Below, piece after piece: positions 35,670 through 45,585 of a DNA stretch of 64,000 nucleotides. The DNA is taken from positions 4,030,001 through 4,094,000 of the forward strand of contig NZ_JQMO01000003.1 of assembly GCF_000744785.1 (NCBI RefSeq), in the 5' to 3' direction. Made by a program: the position numbers and the translations under genes. Source of the DNA: Kitasatospora azatica KCTC 9699. GTDB taxonomy: Bacteria; Actinomycetota; Actinomycetes; Streptomycetales; Streptomycetaceae. The notes under the pieces were generated by a model. The model was given only the letters and a program-made list of their open reading frames with translations. It was not told the origin of the DNA and did no database searches. Each line of letters starts with the position of its first letter. Within the stretch, counting starts at the first letter, position 1.

Positions 35670-36467
35670 TCACTGGCCGGCGCGCCGTGTCTGCCACCAG
35701 CGGCTGAGTCGACCGCCTCGGACCGCCAGCGGGTCGGGCCCCGCCGGCGCAGCCTGCGGTGTCGGCGGCCTGGTCTCGGCAGCCCTGGCCGCCTCCAGTG
35801 GGCTGCCCTCGGCCGCCAGCAGCACGAACAGCCGCGCCCAGCAGAACCGTTCGCCGCGCGGCCAGTCCAGTGCGCCCAGCGCCCTGGAGGCGCCGTGCGC
35901 GACCGTGCCGTTCACCCGGACCTCGGCCACCTCGTCACCGGTCCGCCCGCCGAGGAAGATCTTCACGCCGTTCAGCCGAGGGTCGGTCAACTCCGGCGTC
36001 AGCTCCGCCGCCAGCTCGGGGAGCAGCTCGTGCTCGCCCAGCCAGCCGGACAGCCGCGCGCTCTGGAAGCCGAAGACGGTGGCCGGGCCCTGCACCGCGT
36101 GCCAGCCGGCCAGTTGGGGCAGCCTCAGGTGGTCGCCGTAGCGGCCCTGGTGGTCCAGGAGTTCGATCACCGTGGCGGCCGTGGTGCCGGCCCACATCCG
36201 CACCGCGTTGTCGAGCTTCTCCTCCTCGGTGGTGCCGAGGCCGGCCGCGCAGTCCCAGACCACCGGAGCCTCCGCGTTGCCGAGGCCGAGCACGAAGCCG
36301 AGGTCCACGTGGCCGCCGCCGGCCGCGTCGGCATGCTCGCGGAACGCCACCGCGGTGCTGCCGGGGCCGCGAAGCACGGTGTCGTCGAGGGTGAACTCCC
36401 GGCCGTAGCGGGCCAGTTCCCGGATCACACCGCGCTGGATGACCGCCAGCCGCTGCTCTGGGTCCAC
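35670..36467 (-). CDS. DUF6348 family protein
   Basis: A 265-residue protein of a conserved but uncharacterised actinobacterial family, recognised by VWDCAAGLGTTEEEKLDNAVRMWAGTTAATVIELL and the later GVKIFLGGRTGDEVAEVRVNG. No catalytic motif stands out; a soluble alpha/beta protein is likely. GTG 36467 follows AAGGAGG at good spacing; the frame is open further but unconserved. It is convergent with the small membrane protein gene, their stops eight bases apart. Confidence 0.7.
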   Translation of the reverse strand: MDPEQRLAVIQRGVIRELARYGREFTLDDTVLRGPGSTAVAFREHADAAGGGHVDLGFVLGLGNAEAPVVWDCAAGLGTTEEEKLDNAVRMWAGTTAATVIELLDHQGRYGDHLRLPQLAGWHAVQGPATVFGFQSARLSGWLGEHELLPELAAELTPELTDPRLNGVKIFLGGRTGDEVAEVRVNGTVAHGASRALGALDWPRGERFCWARLFVLLAAEGSPLEAARAAETRPPTPQAAPAGPDPLAVRGGRLSRWWQTRRAGQ

Positions 36468-36537
36468 CCGACCTCCTTCGCCCCGTATTCGAACAACGTC
36501 CGAGGCTATCGGTTTCGGGCCGGATCGGCGGAAACGC

Positions 36538-36569
36538 CTGTGGCCCCGGCTCGAAAGCCGGGGCCACAG
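36538..36569 (-). terminator. Terminator of tRNA-Gly
   Basis: Bases 36538-36551 (ending GTGGCCCCGGCT) pair perfectly with 36556-36569 around a CGAA tetraloop. On the minus strand it starts five bases after the CCA end of tRNA-Gly. Confidence 0.8.
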
Positions 36570-36574
36570 AAGCA

Positions 36575-36648
36575 TGGAGCGGGTGACGAGAATCGAACTC
36601 GCGTGACTAGTTTGGAAGACTAGGGCTCTACCATTGAGCTACACCCGC
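36575..36648 (-). tRNA. tRNA-Gly (anticodon TCC)
   Basis: The minus strand folds as a full cloverleaf of 74 bases: acceptor GCGGGTG with CACCCGC, D-arm GCTCAATGGTAGAGC, anticodon loop CTTCCAA with TCC, T-loop GTTCGATTC, and an encoded CCA end. It reads GGA and GGG glycine codons. Confidence 0.97.
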
Positions 36649-36750
36649 CGGTGTGGAACGGGAACAGCGTACCCGATCCGCGCAGCTGCTCAATGCCGAA
36701 TTTCGGCGAGCCGGGGATGATCTGGCGTGTACGCTTCCTCTCGCGAAGTA

Positions 36751-36827
36751 CGGGGTGTGGCGCAGTTTGGTAGCGCGTCCGCTTTGGGAGCGGAAGGCCG
36801 TCGGTTCGAATCCGGTCACCCCGACCA
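36751..36827 (+). tRNA. tRNA-Pro (anticodon TGG)
   Basis: A 77-base cloverleaf: acceptor CGGGGTG with CACCCCG, D-arm GCGCAGTTTGGTAGCGC, anticodon stem TCCGC/GCGGA with loop TTTGGGA (TGG), T-loop GGTTCGAATCC, encoded CCA. It is divergent from tRNA-Gly, about 100 bases apart. Confidence 0.97.
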
Positions 36828-37065
36828 GTCAGTTTCGTGGTACCCGGTAGGATGGGCCGCTGGTGGTGCTGGCTCCCGAGCCGACCACCCAGGGTGACAG
36901 AGCCCCCGCCCAGCCTCTCTACCGGAGGCCGGGTCGCTCGCCGTCCACCCCATACGGGAGATGCCGCACTCAGGTGGCTCATCACCCGTCTGCCCGGCCC
37001 GCGGCCCGTGAGGGACTCGGTCCGGAACAGACAAGCCGACCGCAAGCCCCATAGGAGACCTAACC

Positions 37066-38466
37066 GTGAAGAGCGCCGTCGAGACTCTGAACCCGACCCG
37101 GGTTCGACTCACCGTCGAGGTGCCCTTCGAGGAGCTCAAGCCCAGCCTCGACGCGGCGTACAAGAAGATCAACCAGCAGGTCACGGTTCCGGGTTTCCGC
37201 AAGGGCAAGATCCCGAACCGCGTCATCGACCAGCGGTTCGGCCGCGCCGCGGTGCTGGAGGAGACCGTCAACGACGCGCTCCCGCGCTTCTACACGCAGG
37301 CCGTTGACGAGAGCAAGATCGAGGTCCTCGGCCAGCCCGACATCACGGACATCAAGGGCGTCGAGGACCTCGACGCCAACGGCCTGACCTTCACCGCCGA
37401 GGTGGACGTCCGTCCGGAGATCACCCTGCCCGACTTCAGCGAGATCTCGGTCGAGGTCGACCCGATCTCGGTCGAGGACGAGGACGTCGAGAAGTCGCTG
37501 CAGCAGCTGCGCGAGCGCTTCTCCTCGGTCAAGGACGTCGAGCGCGCCGCCGCCGAGGGCGACATCGTGGTCGTCGACCTCGAGGCCAAGGTCGACGGCG
37601 AGGTGCCGGAGGACGGCACCGCCGAGGGCGTCAGCTACGAGATCGGCTCGGGTCGCCTGCTGGACGGCATCGACGAGGCCGTGGTCGGCCTGTCGGCCGG
37701 CGAGTCGAAGACCTTCACCACCGAGCTCAAGGGCGGCACCCAGGCCGGCAAGAGCTCCGAGGTGACCGTCACCGTCACCGCCGTCCAGGAGAAGGAGCTG
37801 CCCGAGCTGGACGACGAGTTCGCCCAGCTGGCCAGCGAGTTCGACACCCTGGAGGAGCTGCGCGCCGACTCGGTCAAGCGGCTCGGCCGGATGAAGGAGT
37901 TCGACCAGGCCACCCAGGCCCAGGAGCGCGTCCTGGACGCCCTGCTGGAGAAGGTCGAGATCTCCTTCCCGGAGAAGCTGCTGGCGGACGAGATCGAGAC
38001 CCGCAAGCACAACCTGGAGCACCACCAGCTGGAGCCCATCGGTCAGACCCTGGAGAGCTACCTCGTCGCTCAGGGCAAGACCCGCGAGGAGTTCGACGCG
38101 GAGACCGAGGAGCAGGCCAAGAAGGGCATCAAGACCCAGTTCGTGCTGGACGAGATCGTGGCCAAGGAGGAGGTGGGCGTCAACCAGGAGGAGCTCACCG
38201 AGCACCTGATCCGCCGCGCCGCCGGCTCGGGCCTGAGCCCGGACCAGTTCGCCCAGCAGATCGTCCAGCAGCAGCAGGTCCCGCTGCTGGTCGGCGAGGT
38301 CGCCCGCGGCAAGGCGCTGGCGCTGGTGGTCGAGGCCGCCACGGTGACCGACACCAACGGTGAGGTCATCAACTTCGACGAGGACGAGGAGGAGGGCACC
38401 GAGGCCGCCGAGGCCGCCGCCTCCGACGAGACCCCCGCCGCCGAGGCCGAGGGCACCGAGGCCTGA
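37066..38466 (+). CDS. tig: Trigger factor
   Basis: A 466-residue ribosome-bound chaperone. The ribosome-docking signature GFRKGKIPNRVI is at about 44-55 and the middle PPIase domain spans about 150-245 (AEGDIVVVDLEAKVDG). The C-terminal arms are helical, followed by a very acidic Glu/Ala-rich tail. It shields nascent chains at the peptide exit tunnel. GTG 37066 has AGGAG upstream. It precedes clpP1-clpP2-clpX, the usual bacterial linkage of folding and proteolysis, but a strong hairpin separates them. Confidence 0.96.
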   Translation: MKSAVETLNPTRVRLTVEVPFEELKPSLDAAYKKINQQVTVPGFRKGKIPNRVIDQRFGRAAVLEETVNDALPRFYTQAVDESKIEVLGQPDITDIKGVEDLDANGLTFTAEVDVRPEITLPDFSEISVEVDPISVEDEDVEKSLQQLRERFSSVKDVERAAAEGDIVVVDLEAKVDGEVPEDGTAEGVSYEIGSGRLLDGIDEAVVGLSAGESKTFTTELKGGTQAGKSSEVTVTVTAVQEKELPELDDEFAQLASEFDTLEELRADSVKRLGRMKEFDQATQAQERVLDALLEKVEISFPEKLLADEIETRKHNLEHHQLEPIGQTLESYLVAQGKTREEFDAETEEQAKKGIKTQFVLDEIVAKEEVGVNQEELTEHLIRRAAGSGLSPDQFAQQIVQQQQVPLLVGEVARGKALALVVEAATVTDTNGEVINFDEDEEEGTEAAEAAASDETPAAEAEGTEA

Positions 38467-38496
38467 GTCCAGGCCCGAGTCACCCGTAACGCCCTG

Positions 38497-38530
38497 AGCA
38501 GGCCCGGACGCATCCGCGTCCGGGCCTGTT
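38497..38530 (+). terminator. Terminator after tig
   Basis: CAGGCCCGGACGC (38499-38511) pairs with GCGTCCGGGCCTG (38516-38528) around ATCC, extended by two weaker pairs. It lies about 30 bases after the tig stop. Confidence 0.8.
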
Positions 38531-38659
38531 CGCGTAGGGCGTCAGTCGCTCGGGGCCACCCTGCGCTCACAGCGAACAGTTCTGCGTGGGGGATGGTCGG
38601 GCCCGGCCTGCGCGTTAGGGTCAACGAAAGCAAGCTAAACCGACTGAGCAGGTGGCTAA

Positions 38660-39298
38660 GTGACGTTCCCGCAGATGCAGATGCCCGGCCTGACGACGCC
38701 GCGCGCCGCCGGTGGCGACGTGCTCGGGGGACTGGGCGACCAGGTCTACAACCGGCTGCTCAACGAGCGCATCATCTTCCTCGGGCAGCAGGTCGACGAC
38801 GACATCGCCAACAAGATCACCGCCCAGCTGCTCCTCCTGGCCGCCGAGCCGGAGAAGGACATCTACCTGTACATCAACTCGCCGGGCGGCTCGATCACGG
38901 CGGGCATGGCGATCTACGACACCATGCAGTACATCAAGAACGACGTGGTCACCATCGCGATGGGCATGGCGGCCTCGATGGGCCAGTTCCTGCTCACCGC
39001 GGGTACCCCCGGCAAGCGCTTCTCGCTGCCGAACGCCAACATCCTGATGCACCAGCCCTCGGCCGGTCTCGGCGGCTCGGCCACCGACATCCGGATCCAG
39101 GCCGAGCAGCTGCTCCGCACCAAGCAGCGGATGTCCGAGCTGATCGCGCACCACAGCGGCCAGACCTTCGACCAGATCACCAAGGACTCCGACCGCGACC
39201 GCTGGTTCACCCCGGAGGAGGCCAAGGCGTACGGCCTCATCGACGAGATCATGCACAGCGCCGCGGACGTCCCCGGCGGCGGCGGTACCGGCGCCTGA
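38660..39298 (+). CDS. clpP1: ATP-dependent Clp protease proteolytic subunit 1
   Basis: A 212-residue serine peptidase. The catalytic triad is S106 (GMAASMGQ), H131 (LMHQP) and D180 (DSDRD). It assembles as a double ring, in actinobacteria probably a mixed ClpP1-ClpP2 tetradecamer, loaded by ClpX or ClpC. In streptomycetes clpP1 expression is tied to the ClgR regulator and differentiation. GTG 38660 begins the frame. clpP2 follows after 54 bases. Confidence 0.95.
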   Translation: MTFPQMQMPGLTTPRAAGGDVLGGLGDQVYNRLLNERIIFLGQQVDDDIANKITAQLLLLAAEPEKDIYLYINSPGGSITAGMAIYDTMQYIKNDVVTIAMGMAASMGQFLLTAGTPGKRFSLPNANILMHQPSAGLGGSATDIRIQAEQLLRTKQRMSELIAHHSGQTFDQITKDSDRDRWFTPEEAKAYGLIDEIMHSAADVPGGGGTGA

Positions 39299-39352
39299 GC
39301 GCCCTCGCCCGCACCCCAACACGTCGGAACGCTTCCGGAGGACAGACCCGCA

Positions 39353-40009
39353 ATGAACACCCTTTACACCCCTCGCGGCGAGTACGAGGGCGCCCGCGCT
39401 GAAGGCCGCTACATCGTCCCGCGCTTCGTCGAGCGCACCTCGCAGGGCATCCGTGAGTACGACCCGTACGCCAAGCTGTTCGAGGAGCGCATCATCTTCC
39501 TCGGCTCCCAGGTGGACGACGTCTCGGCCAACGACATCATGGCCCAGCTGCTCTGCCTCGAGTCGATGGACCCGGACCGCGAGATCCAGATGTACATCAA
39601 CTCGCCCGGCGGCTCGTTCACCGCGCTGACCGCGATCTACGACACCATGCAGTACGTCAAGCCGGACATCCAGACCGTCTGCATGGGCCAGGCCGCCTCG
39701 GCCGCCGCGGTCCTGCTGGCGGCCGGCACGCCCGGCAAGCGGATGGCGCTGCCGAACGCCCGGATCCTGATCCACCAGCCGTACACCGAGACCGGCCGCG
39801 GCCAGGTCTCCGACCTGGAGATCCAGGCCCGGGAGATCTTCCGGATGCGCGAGCAGCTGGAGGAGATGCTCTCCAAGCACTCCAACAAGCCGATCGAGCA
39901 GGTCCGCGACGACATCGAGCGCGACAAGATCCTCACCGCCGAGGAGGCCCTGGAGTACGGGCTGATCGACCAGATCATCTCGACCCGCAAGGCCTCGCTC
40001 ACCGACTGA
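39353..40009 (+). CDS. clpP2: ATP-dependent Clp protease proteolytic subunit 2
   Basis: A 218-residue ClpP paralogue. The triad is S116 (GQAASAAAV), H141 (LIHQPY) and D191 (ERDK). The N-terminal extension of about 40 residues (YIVPRFVERTSQGIREYDPYAKL) is typical of the second actinobacterial ClpP and may be processed. A good GGAGGA ribosome binding site lies before the ATG. The pair shares the NSPGG strand, indicating an ancient duplication. Confidence 0.95.
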   Translation: MNTLYTPRGEYEGARAEGRYIVPRFVERTSQGIREYDPYAKLFEERIIFLGSQVDDVSANDIMAQLLCLESMDPDREIQMYINSPGGSFTALTAIYDTMQYVKPDIQTVCMGQAASAAAVLLAAGTPGKRMALPNARILIHQPYTETGRGQVSDLEIQAREIFRMREQLEEMLSKHSNKPIEQVRDDIERDKILTAEEALEYGLIDQIISTRKASLTD

Positions 40010-40273
40010 GTACCCTTGGACAGCGACATGGCACGCACAGCGTGACCCAGGGCGGGGCGTACCGACGAGTGCGCCCCGCCCGGCTCCTCGCCCGAGGCAT
40101 CTGTTCGGTATCAATTCGCCCAGGGCGTAGGGCAGAGCTGTCGAAGGCGGCGGATTCTGCGGGTTGGCAGAGTACCGTCGGATACCGAGACCTGACCGCC
40201 GATGCCGGCGGCTTCGGTCCACAGCACCAGGCCCCGGACCCCCGCGGGGCCCCTGGCGAAGGGGAAGCACCTC

Positions 40274-41563
<1,290 letters not shown>

Positions 41564-41592
41564 CCGCAGGTCAGCAGCAGATCGGCGGCAAA

Positions 41593-41626
41593 GCCGAAGG
41601 GGCCCGCGGCAGCGGGCCCCTTCGGC
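41593..41626. terminator. Bidirectional terminator after clpX
   Basis: GCCGAAGGGGCCCGC (41593-41607) pairs perfectly with GCGGGCCCCTTCGGC (41612-41626) around GGCA. It separates convergent clpX and the GYGQ-repeat gene. Confidence 0.85.
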
Positions 41627-41642
41627 ATGTCCGGAACGTCTG

Positions 41643-42482
41643 CTACTTGGCCACCTCGGCGACGGCGCGCAGGTCGCGGGAGTCCTGGGCGACCTTGTCC
41701 ACCGACGGCGCGGTGCCCTTGAGGGTGGTCTCCATCACGACCGTCAGCACGCTGTTGTCCACCCACATGCAGACCACGTCGGTCTCGCGCGGGGCGACCG
41801 CGTTCTCGCAGCTCATCCGGCCGCCCAGCGGGCCGGCGTCGGGGTGCGTGCGGGGGCCGAAGGTGGGGTTGTTGCCGCTCGACTTCGCGCTGGCCTCGAA
41901 GCTGGTCCAGAAGCTGGTCTCCTCGGTGGCGGGCGAGGAGATCTTGCCGTAGCCGCCGTAGACCACCATGACCCGGTCCGAAGTGAGGGAGTGGTAGACC
42001 GTGCTGGCCGTGCCGGTGAACGACTTGGCGGTCTCCGGGTTGCTGGTCATGCTGTCCTGCAGCTGCTGGGCGATCTTGTTGCTGGTGTCGCTGCTCAGCC
42101 CCTGGAAGGTCTGCGGCAGCACCAGCTTGTGGGTGCCCTCCTTGGAGACGGTGTCGGCGACGGTGGCGACCAGCACCACGACGGCCACCCCGATGGCACC
42201 GACCACGGCGGCCAGGGTGATCCACAGACCCTTGCGGGACTTCTTCGGCGGTGCGGGCGGGAAGCCGAAGGCCTGCTGCGCGGGGATCTGGCCGTAGCCG
42301 GGCGGCTGTCCGTACCCGGGCGCCGGCGGCGGCGCCTGTCCGTATCCCGGGGTCTGGCCGTATCCCGGGGTCTGGCCGTAGCCCGGCGCCTGCCCGTACC
42401 CCGGCGCCTGACCGTATCCGGGAGCCTGTCCGTAGCCCTGGCCGGGCGGCGTGGGCGGGCCGTAGGGGTTCTGCTCGGACAT
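41643..42482 (-). CDS. Membrane protein with GYGQ-P repeats and extracytoplasmic domain
   Basis: A 279-residue protein. The cytoplasmic N-terminus (residues 1 to about 80) is a low-complexity run of PGYGQAP-like units, about ten Gly-Tyr-Gly-Gln copies. One membrane helix (about 87-110, LWITLAAVVGAIGVAVVVLVATV) follows a basic KKSRKG, and the remaining 165 residues should lie outside the membrane. Two cysteines there (SCENAV, DVVCMW) may pair. ATG 42482 has GAAGGGA upstream. I recognise only the general streptomycete class of Pro/Gly/Tyr-rich anchored proteins; function unknown. Confidence 0.75.
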   Translation of the reverse strand: MSEQNPYGPPTPPGQGYGQAPGYGQAPGYGQAPGYGQTPGYGQTPGYGQAPPPAPGYGQPPGYGQIPAQQAFGFPPAPPKKSRKGLWITLAAVVGAIGVAVVVLVATVADTVSKEGTHKLVLPQTFQGLSSDTSNKIAQQLQDSMTSNPETAKSFTGTASTVYHSLTSDRVMVVYGGYGKISSPATEETSFWTSFEASAKSSGNNPTFGPRTHPDAGPLGGRMSCENAVAPRETDVVCMWVDNSVLTVVMETTLKGTAPSVDKVAQDSRDLRAVAEVAK

Positions 42483-42602
42483 CGGCGTTCCCTTCCGGAA
42501 CAATGGAGTCGCAGTGGGCTCGTCCGATGATCAGATGGTCCGTCCGAGCATCGGGCACGCTACCGTACGCCACCGACGTCCAAACCGGGCTTCCCGGTTC
42601 CG

Positions 42603-42608
42603 TAAACT
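42603..42608 (+). promoter_or_regulatory. -10 element of a probably leaderless valS transcript
   Basis: TAAACT lies seven bases before the GTG at 42616 and no ribosome binding site is present, the typical layout of leaderless actinobacterial genes. No T-box-like leader fits in the 130-base gap. The -35 region is not recognisable. Confidence 0.4.
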
Positions 42609-42615
42609 GTGCGTC

Positions 42616-45255
42616 GTGACCGACATGACGAACCAGCGCCCCACCGACCTCGCGTCCGGGGACCATGCAGCCGCCCTTCCGACCACCTACGCCCCGAGCG
42701 AGGTAGAGGGCGAGCTGTACGAGCGCTGGGTGGACCGCGGCTACTTCACCGCGGACGCGAAGAGCGACAAGCCCGCGTACACCATCGTCATCCCGCCGCC
42801 GAACGTCACCGGGGCCCTGCACCTGGGCCACGCCTTCCAGCACACCCTGATGGACGCCCTGACCCGTCGTAAGCGGATGCAGGGCTACGAGGCGCTCTGG
42901 CTGCCCGGCATGGACCACGCCGGCATCGCCACCCAGAACCGGGTCGAGCAGCAGCTCGCCGGCTCCGGCCTGTCCCGCCACGACCTGGGCCGCGAGGCCT
43001 TCGTCGAGAAGGTCTGGGAGTGGAAGGAGAACTACGGCGGCCAGATCCTGGGTCAGATGCGCCGCCTGGGCGACGGCGTGGACTGGGGCCGCGAGCGCTT
43101 CACCATGGACGAGGGCCTGTCCAAGGCCGTCCAGACCATCTTCAAGAAGCTCTTCGACGACGGCCTGATCTACCGCGCCGAACGCATCATCAACTGGTGC
43201 CCGCGCTGCCTGACCGCGCTCTCCGACGTCGAGGTGGAGCACGAGGACAGCCCGGGTGAGCTGGTCTCGATCCGCTACGGGGACGGCGAGGACTCGATCG
43301 TCGTCGCCACCACCCGCGCCGAGACCCTGCTCGGCGACACCGCGGTCGCGGTCCACCCGGACGACGAGCGGTACGCCCACCTGATCGGGCGCACCATCGC
43401 GCTGCCGTTGACGGACCGTCGGATCCCGGTGGTCGCCGACACCCACGTGGACCCGGAGTTCGGCACCGGCGCCGTCAAGGTGACCCCGGCGCACGACCCC
43501 AACGACTTCGCCATCGGCCAGCGGCACAACCTGCCCAACCTGACGGTGATGGACGAGCACGGCGCGATCACTGTGCACGGCCCGTTCCTCGGCCTGGACC
43601 GGCTGGAGGCCCGCTCGGCCGTGGTCGGCGAGCTGCGCGAGCAGGGCCGGATCGTCGCCGAGAAGCGCCCCTACGTGCACGCGGTGGGCCACTGCTCGCG
43701 CTGCCACACCATCGTCGAGCCGCGGCTGTCGCTGCAGTGGTGGGTCAAGGTCGCGCCGCTGGCCAAGGCGGCCGGCGACGCCGTCCGGGACGGCCGGGTC
43801 AAGATCCACCCGAAGGAGATGGAGGGCCGCTACTTCGACTGGGTCGACAACATGAACGACTGGTGCATCTCGCGCCAGCTCTGGTGGGGTCACAGGATCC
43901 CGATCTGGTACGGCCCCGACGGCGAGATGGTCTGCGTCGGACCGGACGAGCAGCCGCCGACGGGCGAGGGCTGGACCCAGGACAGCGACGTGCTGGACAC
44001 CTGGTTCTCCAGCGGCCTGTGGCCGTTCTCCACCCTCGGCTGGCCGGAGCAGACCCCGGACCTGGAGAAGTTCTACGCCACCGACGTGCTGCTCACCGGG
44101 CACGACATCATCTTCTTCTGGGTCGCCCGGATGATGATGTTCGGCCTCTACGCGATGGACGGCCAGGCGCCGTTCCACACCGTGGCGCTCACCGGCCTGG
44201 TCCGCGACCAGTTCGGCAAGAAGATGTCCAAGTCCAACCCCAACGCGGTGGACCCGCTGGACTGGATGAACGAGTTCGGTGCCGACGCCGTGCGCTTCAC
44301 CCTGGCCAACGGCGCCAACCCCGGTGCGGACGTGCCGATCGGCGAGGACTGGGTCAAGGCCTCGCGCAACTTCTGCAACAAGATCTGGAACGCCACCCGG
44401 TTCGCGCTGATGAACGGCGCCACCGTCGAGGGCCCGCTGCCGGCCGCCGAGACGATGACCGCGGCCGACCGCTGGATCCTGGCCCGGCTCAACGAGACCG
44501 TCGCCCAGGTGGACGCGCTCTACGAGGACTACCAGTTCGCCAAGGTCTCGGACGCGCTCTACCACTTCGCCTGGGACGAGGTCTTCGACTGGTACGTCGA
44601 GCTCTCCAAGACCACGCTGGCCAAGGGCGGCCCGCAGGCCGACGCGGCGCGCCGGGTGCTCGGCGAGGTGCTGGACGTGACGCTGCGACTGCTGCACCCG
44701 ATCGTCCCGTTCGTCACCGACGCGCTGTGGACCACGCTGACCGGCGGCGAGTCGCTGGTGATCGCCGAGTGGCCGAAGGACAGCGGGTTCCGTGACCCGG
44801 CCGCGGAGGCGGAGATCGCCACCCTGCAGCAGGTGGTCACCGAGGTCCGCCGGTTCGGCGTGACCCAGGGCCTGAAGCCGGGTCAGAAGGTGCCGGCCTC
44901 GCTGGACCTGGCGGGCACCGCGCTGGTCGTCCACGAGGACGCGATCCGCTCGCTGCTGCGGCTGACCGTGCCGGCGGAGGGTTTCGCGCCCACTGCCTCG
45001 CTCGCGGTGGCCGGGGCGACGGTGGCACTGGACCTGTCCGGCACCATCGACGTGGCGGCCGAGCGCAAGCGCCTGAGCAAGGACCTCGCGGTGGCCGAGA
45101 AGGAGGCGGCGCAGACCGCCGCCAAGCTCGGCAACGAGGGCTTCCTGGCCAAGGCGCCGGAGGACGTGGTGGTCAAGATCCGGGCTCGTCAGGCGGCCGC
45201 CGAGGCCGACATCGTCCGGATCACCGCCCAGCTGGCCGCCCTGCCGCAGGGCTAG
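42616..45255 (+). CDS. valS: Valine-tRNA ligase
   Basis: An 879-residue class I synthetase. HLGH (69-72) is the HIGH motif in PPPNVTGALHLGH and KMSKS is at 536-540. The editing (CP1) domain lies between them, zinc-like cysteines occur in NWCPRCLTAL and HCSRCHT, and the C-terminus ends in the ValS coiled-coil arm. It charges tRNA-Val and edits threonine. GTG 42616 is preferred because the -10 box is seven bases upstream; ATG 42625 is an alternative three codons later. folC lies downstream as in other actinobacteria. Confidence 0.96.
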   Translation: MTDMTNQRPTDLASGDHAAALPTTYAPSEVEGELYERWVDRGYFTADAKSDKPAYTIVIPPPNVTGALHLGHAFQHTLMDALTRRKRMQGYEALWLPGMDHAGIATQNRVEQQLAGSGLSRHDLGREAFVEKVWEWKENYGGQILGQMRRLGDGVDWGRERFTMDEGLSKAVQTIFKKLFDDGLIYRAERIINWCPRCLTALSDVEVEHEDSPGELVSIRYGDGEDSIVVATTRAETLLGDTAVAVHPDDERYAHLIGRTIALPLTDRRIPVVADTHVDPEFGTGAVKVTPAHDPNDFAIGQRHNLPNLTVMDEHGAITVHGPFLGLDRLEARSAVVGELREQGRIVAEKRPYVHAVGHCSRCHTIVEPRLSLQWWVKVAPLAKAAGDAVRDGRVKIHPKEMEGRYFDWVDNMNDWCISRQLWWGHRIPIWYGPDGEMVCVGPDEQPPTGEGWTQDSDVLDTWFSSGLWPFSTLGWPEQTPDLEKFYATDVLLTGHDIIFFWVARMMMFGLYAMDGQAPFHTVALTGLVRDQFGKKMSKSNPNAVDPLDWMNEFGADAVRFTLANGANPGADVPIGEDWVKASRNFCNKIWNATRFALMNGATVEGPLPAAETMTAADRWILARLNETVAQVDALYEDYQFAKVSDALYHFAWDEVFDWYVELSKTTLAKGGPQADAARRVLGEVLDVTLRLLHPIVPFVTDALWTTLTGGESLVIAEWPKDSGFRDPAAEAEIATLQQVVTEVRRFGVTQGLKPGQKVPASLDLAGTALVVHEDAIRSLLRLTVPAEGFAPTASLAVAGATVALDLSGTIDVAAERKRLSKDLAVAEKEAAQTAAKLGNEGFLAKAPEDVVVKIRARQAAAEADIVRITAQLAALPQG

Positions 45256-45270
45256 ACCAGCGGTTCCGCA

Positions 45271-45309
45271 GGTGCGACTACGCGGTCTGTTCGGCCGCGT
45301 GGTCGCACC
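45271..45309 (+). terminator. Terminator after valS
   Basis: GGTGCGACTACGCGG pairs with CCGCGTGGTCGCACC (one G-T pair), 15 bp with a 9-base loop, 15 bases after the valS stop. It overlaps the 3' end of the LuxR relic. Confidence 0.8.
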
Positions 45310-45428
45310 GCGCGCAGCGGTGCGGGTGGCCGGTCCTGGCGAGCAGGCCGGCCACATTTTTTCTCCACGGTGCGCGGCGAGATGGAGAGCCGCTCGGCGG
45401 TCTCCTGGTTTCCCAGCCGGGCCGATTA
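45278..45428 (-). pseudogene. Relic of a LuxR-family regulator (C-terminal helix-turn-helix)
   Basis: The minus strand encodes RLGNQETAERLSISPRTVEK, the core of a LuxR helix-turn-helix (compare GLSNxEIAxRLFISPRTVEKHV). At a run of six T's (45357-45362) the frame breaks; one register over it continues VAGLLARTGHPHRC and ends with AAEQTA and a TAG at 45278-45280. A TAA stands a few codons upstream of the motif. Only about 45 codons remain, with a frameshift and no start, so it is dead. It points to a lost regulator gene or a short imported fragment. Confidence 0.65.
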
Positions 45429-45585
45429 ACGTGAGATTTCCGGGGATTGCCAAGAATCGATCAGGTTCGCATTCTTTCAAGCACAAGCTGCGGCCATGTC
45501 CGATGACCAAAGAAGGTGCGCCGTATACGGTGTTGTGCAGTTCCGGGTTGTTCCGGTCAAAAGGGCGGCGACGGGAAGGCATGGC
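45429..45585. other. Intergenic stretch before the unknown 168-residue protein
   Basis: Lower GC than the surroundings (for example TTCGCATTCTTTCAAGCAC). CCGTATACGG (45519-45528) is a perfect 10-bp palindrome and could be an operator or part of a promoter for the downstream gene. No gene is supported. Confidence 0.4.

Noticed and set aside
42483..42615. T-box leader in front of valS
   Set aside because: The gap is short, contains the divergent promoter of the GYGQ gene, has no T-box sequence, and a -10 box lies right at the start codon.
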